Below are positions 5,585-5,612 of a DNA stretch of 5,612 nucleotides, piece after piece. The stretch's first letter is position 1, and every line of letters starts with the position of its first letter. The notes below the pieces were generated by a model. The model saw nothing but the letters and a program-made list of their open reading frames with translations. It searched no databases and was not told the origin of the DNA. Made by a program: the position numbers and the translations under genes. The stretch comes from Candidatus Tayloriibacteriota bacterium (GTDB taxonomy: Bacteria; Patescibacteriota; Minisyncoccia; Phycocordibacterales; UBA11359), in the NCBI GenBank assembly GCA_003455555.1, contig DMQX01000038.1:1-5612 (forward strand), written 5' to 3'.

Positions 5585-5612
5585 CTGTCTCTTATACACA
5601 TCTCCGAGCCCA
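5585..5612 (-). other. Nextera/Tn5 transposase adapter, inverted copy (artefact)
   Basis: These 28 bases are the exact reverse complement of positions 2-29. The Tn5 mosaic end occupies 5585-5603. As at the left end, this is library adapter and not a biological terminal repeat. It cuts the mraY reading frame, whose last genomic base is 5584. Confidence 0.98.

Noticed and set aside
1..5612. Complete linear mobile element with terminal inverted repeats
   Set aside because: The repeats are exact Nextera adapter sequence, and the cargo is ordinary chromosomal cell-wall and translation genes without a transposase or replication gene.

Overview
The window is a 5,555-base genomic insert (30-5584) between two copies of the same Illumina Nextera/Tn5 adapter in opposite orientation (1-29 and 5585-5612). 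The ends look like terminal inverted repeats but come from library preparation. Both ends of the biological sequence are therefore random tagmentation points.

The insert is almost fully coding and every supported gene is on the minus strand. In the direction of transcription, from high to low coordinates, the order is: the last 28 codons of a probable mraY (5500-5584, cut by the adapter), ftsW (4368-5474), murG (3159-4286), gltX (1797-3134), an exported coiled-coil M23 peptidoglycan peptidase (492-1793), and two 72-residue membrane proteins of unknown function (261-479 and 33-251). The gaps are 25, 81, 24, 3, 12 and 9 bases, so this reads as one operon or a few overlapping transcription units. 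No rRNA, tRNA, CRISPR array, insertion sequence or convincing terminator was seen.

The gene set is a fragment of the division and cell wall (dcw) cluster. MraY makes lipid I, MurG converts it to lipid II, FtsW polymerises lipid II at the septum, and the M23 enzyme would cut crosslinked peptidoglycan. GltX (glutamyl-tRNA synthetase) is inserted between the wall-building and wall-cutting genes. A bacterium of the Candidate Phyla Radiation (Patescibacteria, Parcubacteria-like) is the best guess. The reasons are the compact dcw remnant joined to gltX, a short GluRS without cysteines or zinc site, a coiled-coil M23 protein with an intact active site, small one- or two-helix membrane proteins, and AT-rich starts without Shine-Dalgarno sequences. 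This assignment is inference from style, not from a marker gene. The standard code fits: UGG is used for Trp, there are no in-frame UGA codons, and all seven stops are UAA or UAG.

The core enzymes are ordinary. The parts most worth a second look are the 72-residue protein made of two tandem 35-residue repeats, its Trp-heptad neighbour, and a possible leaderless promoter directly in front of gltX.
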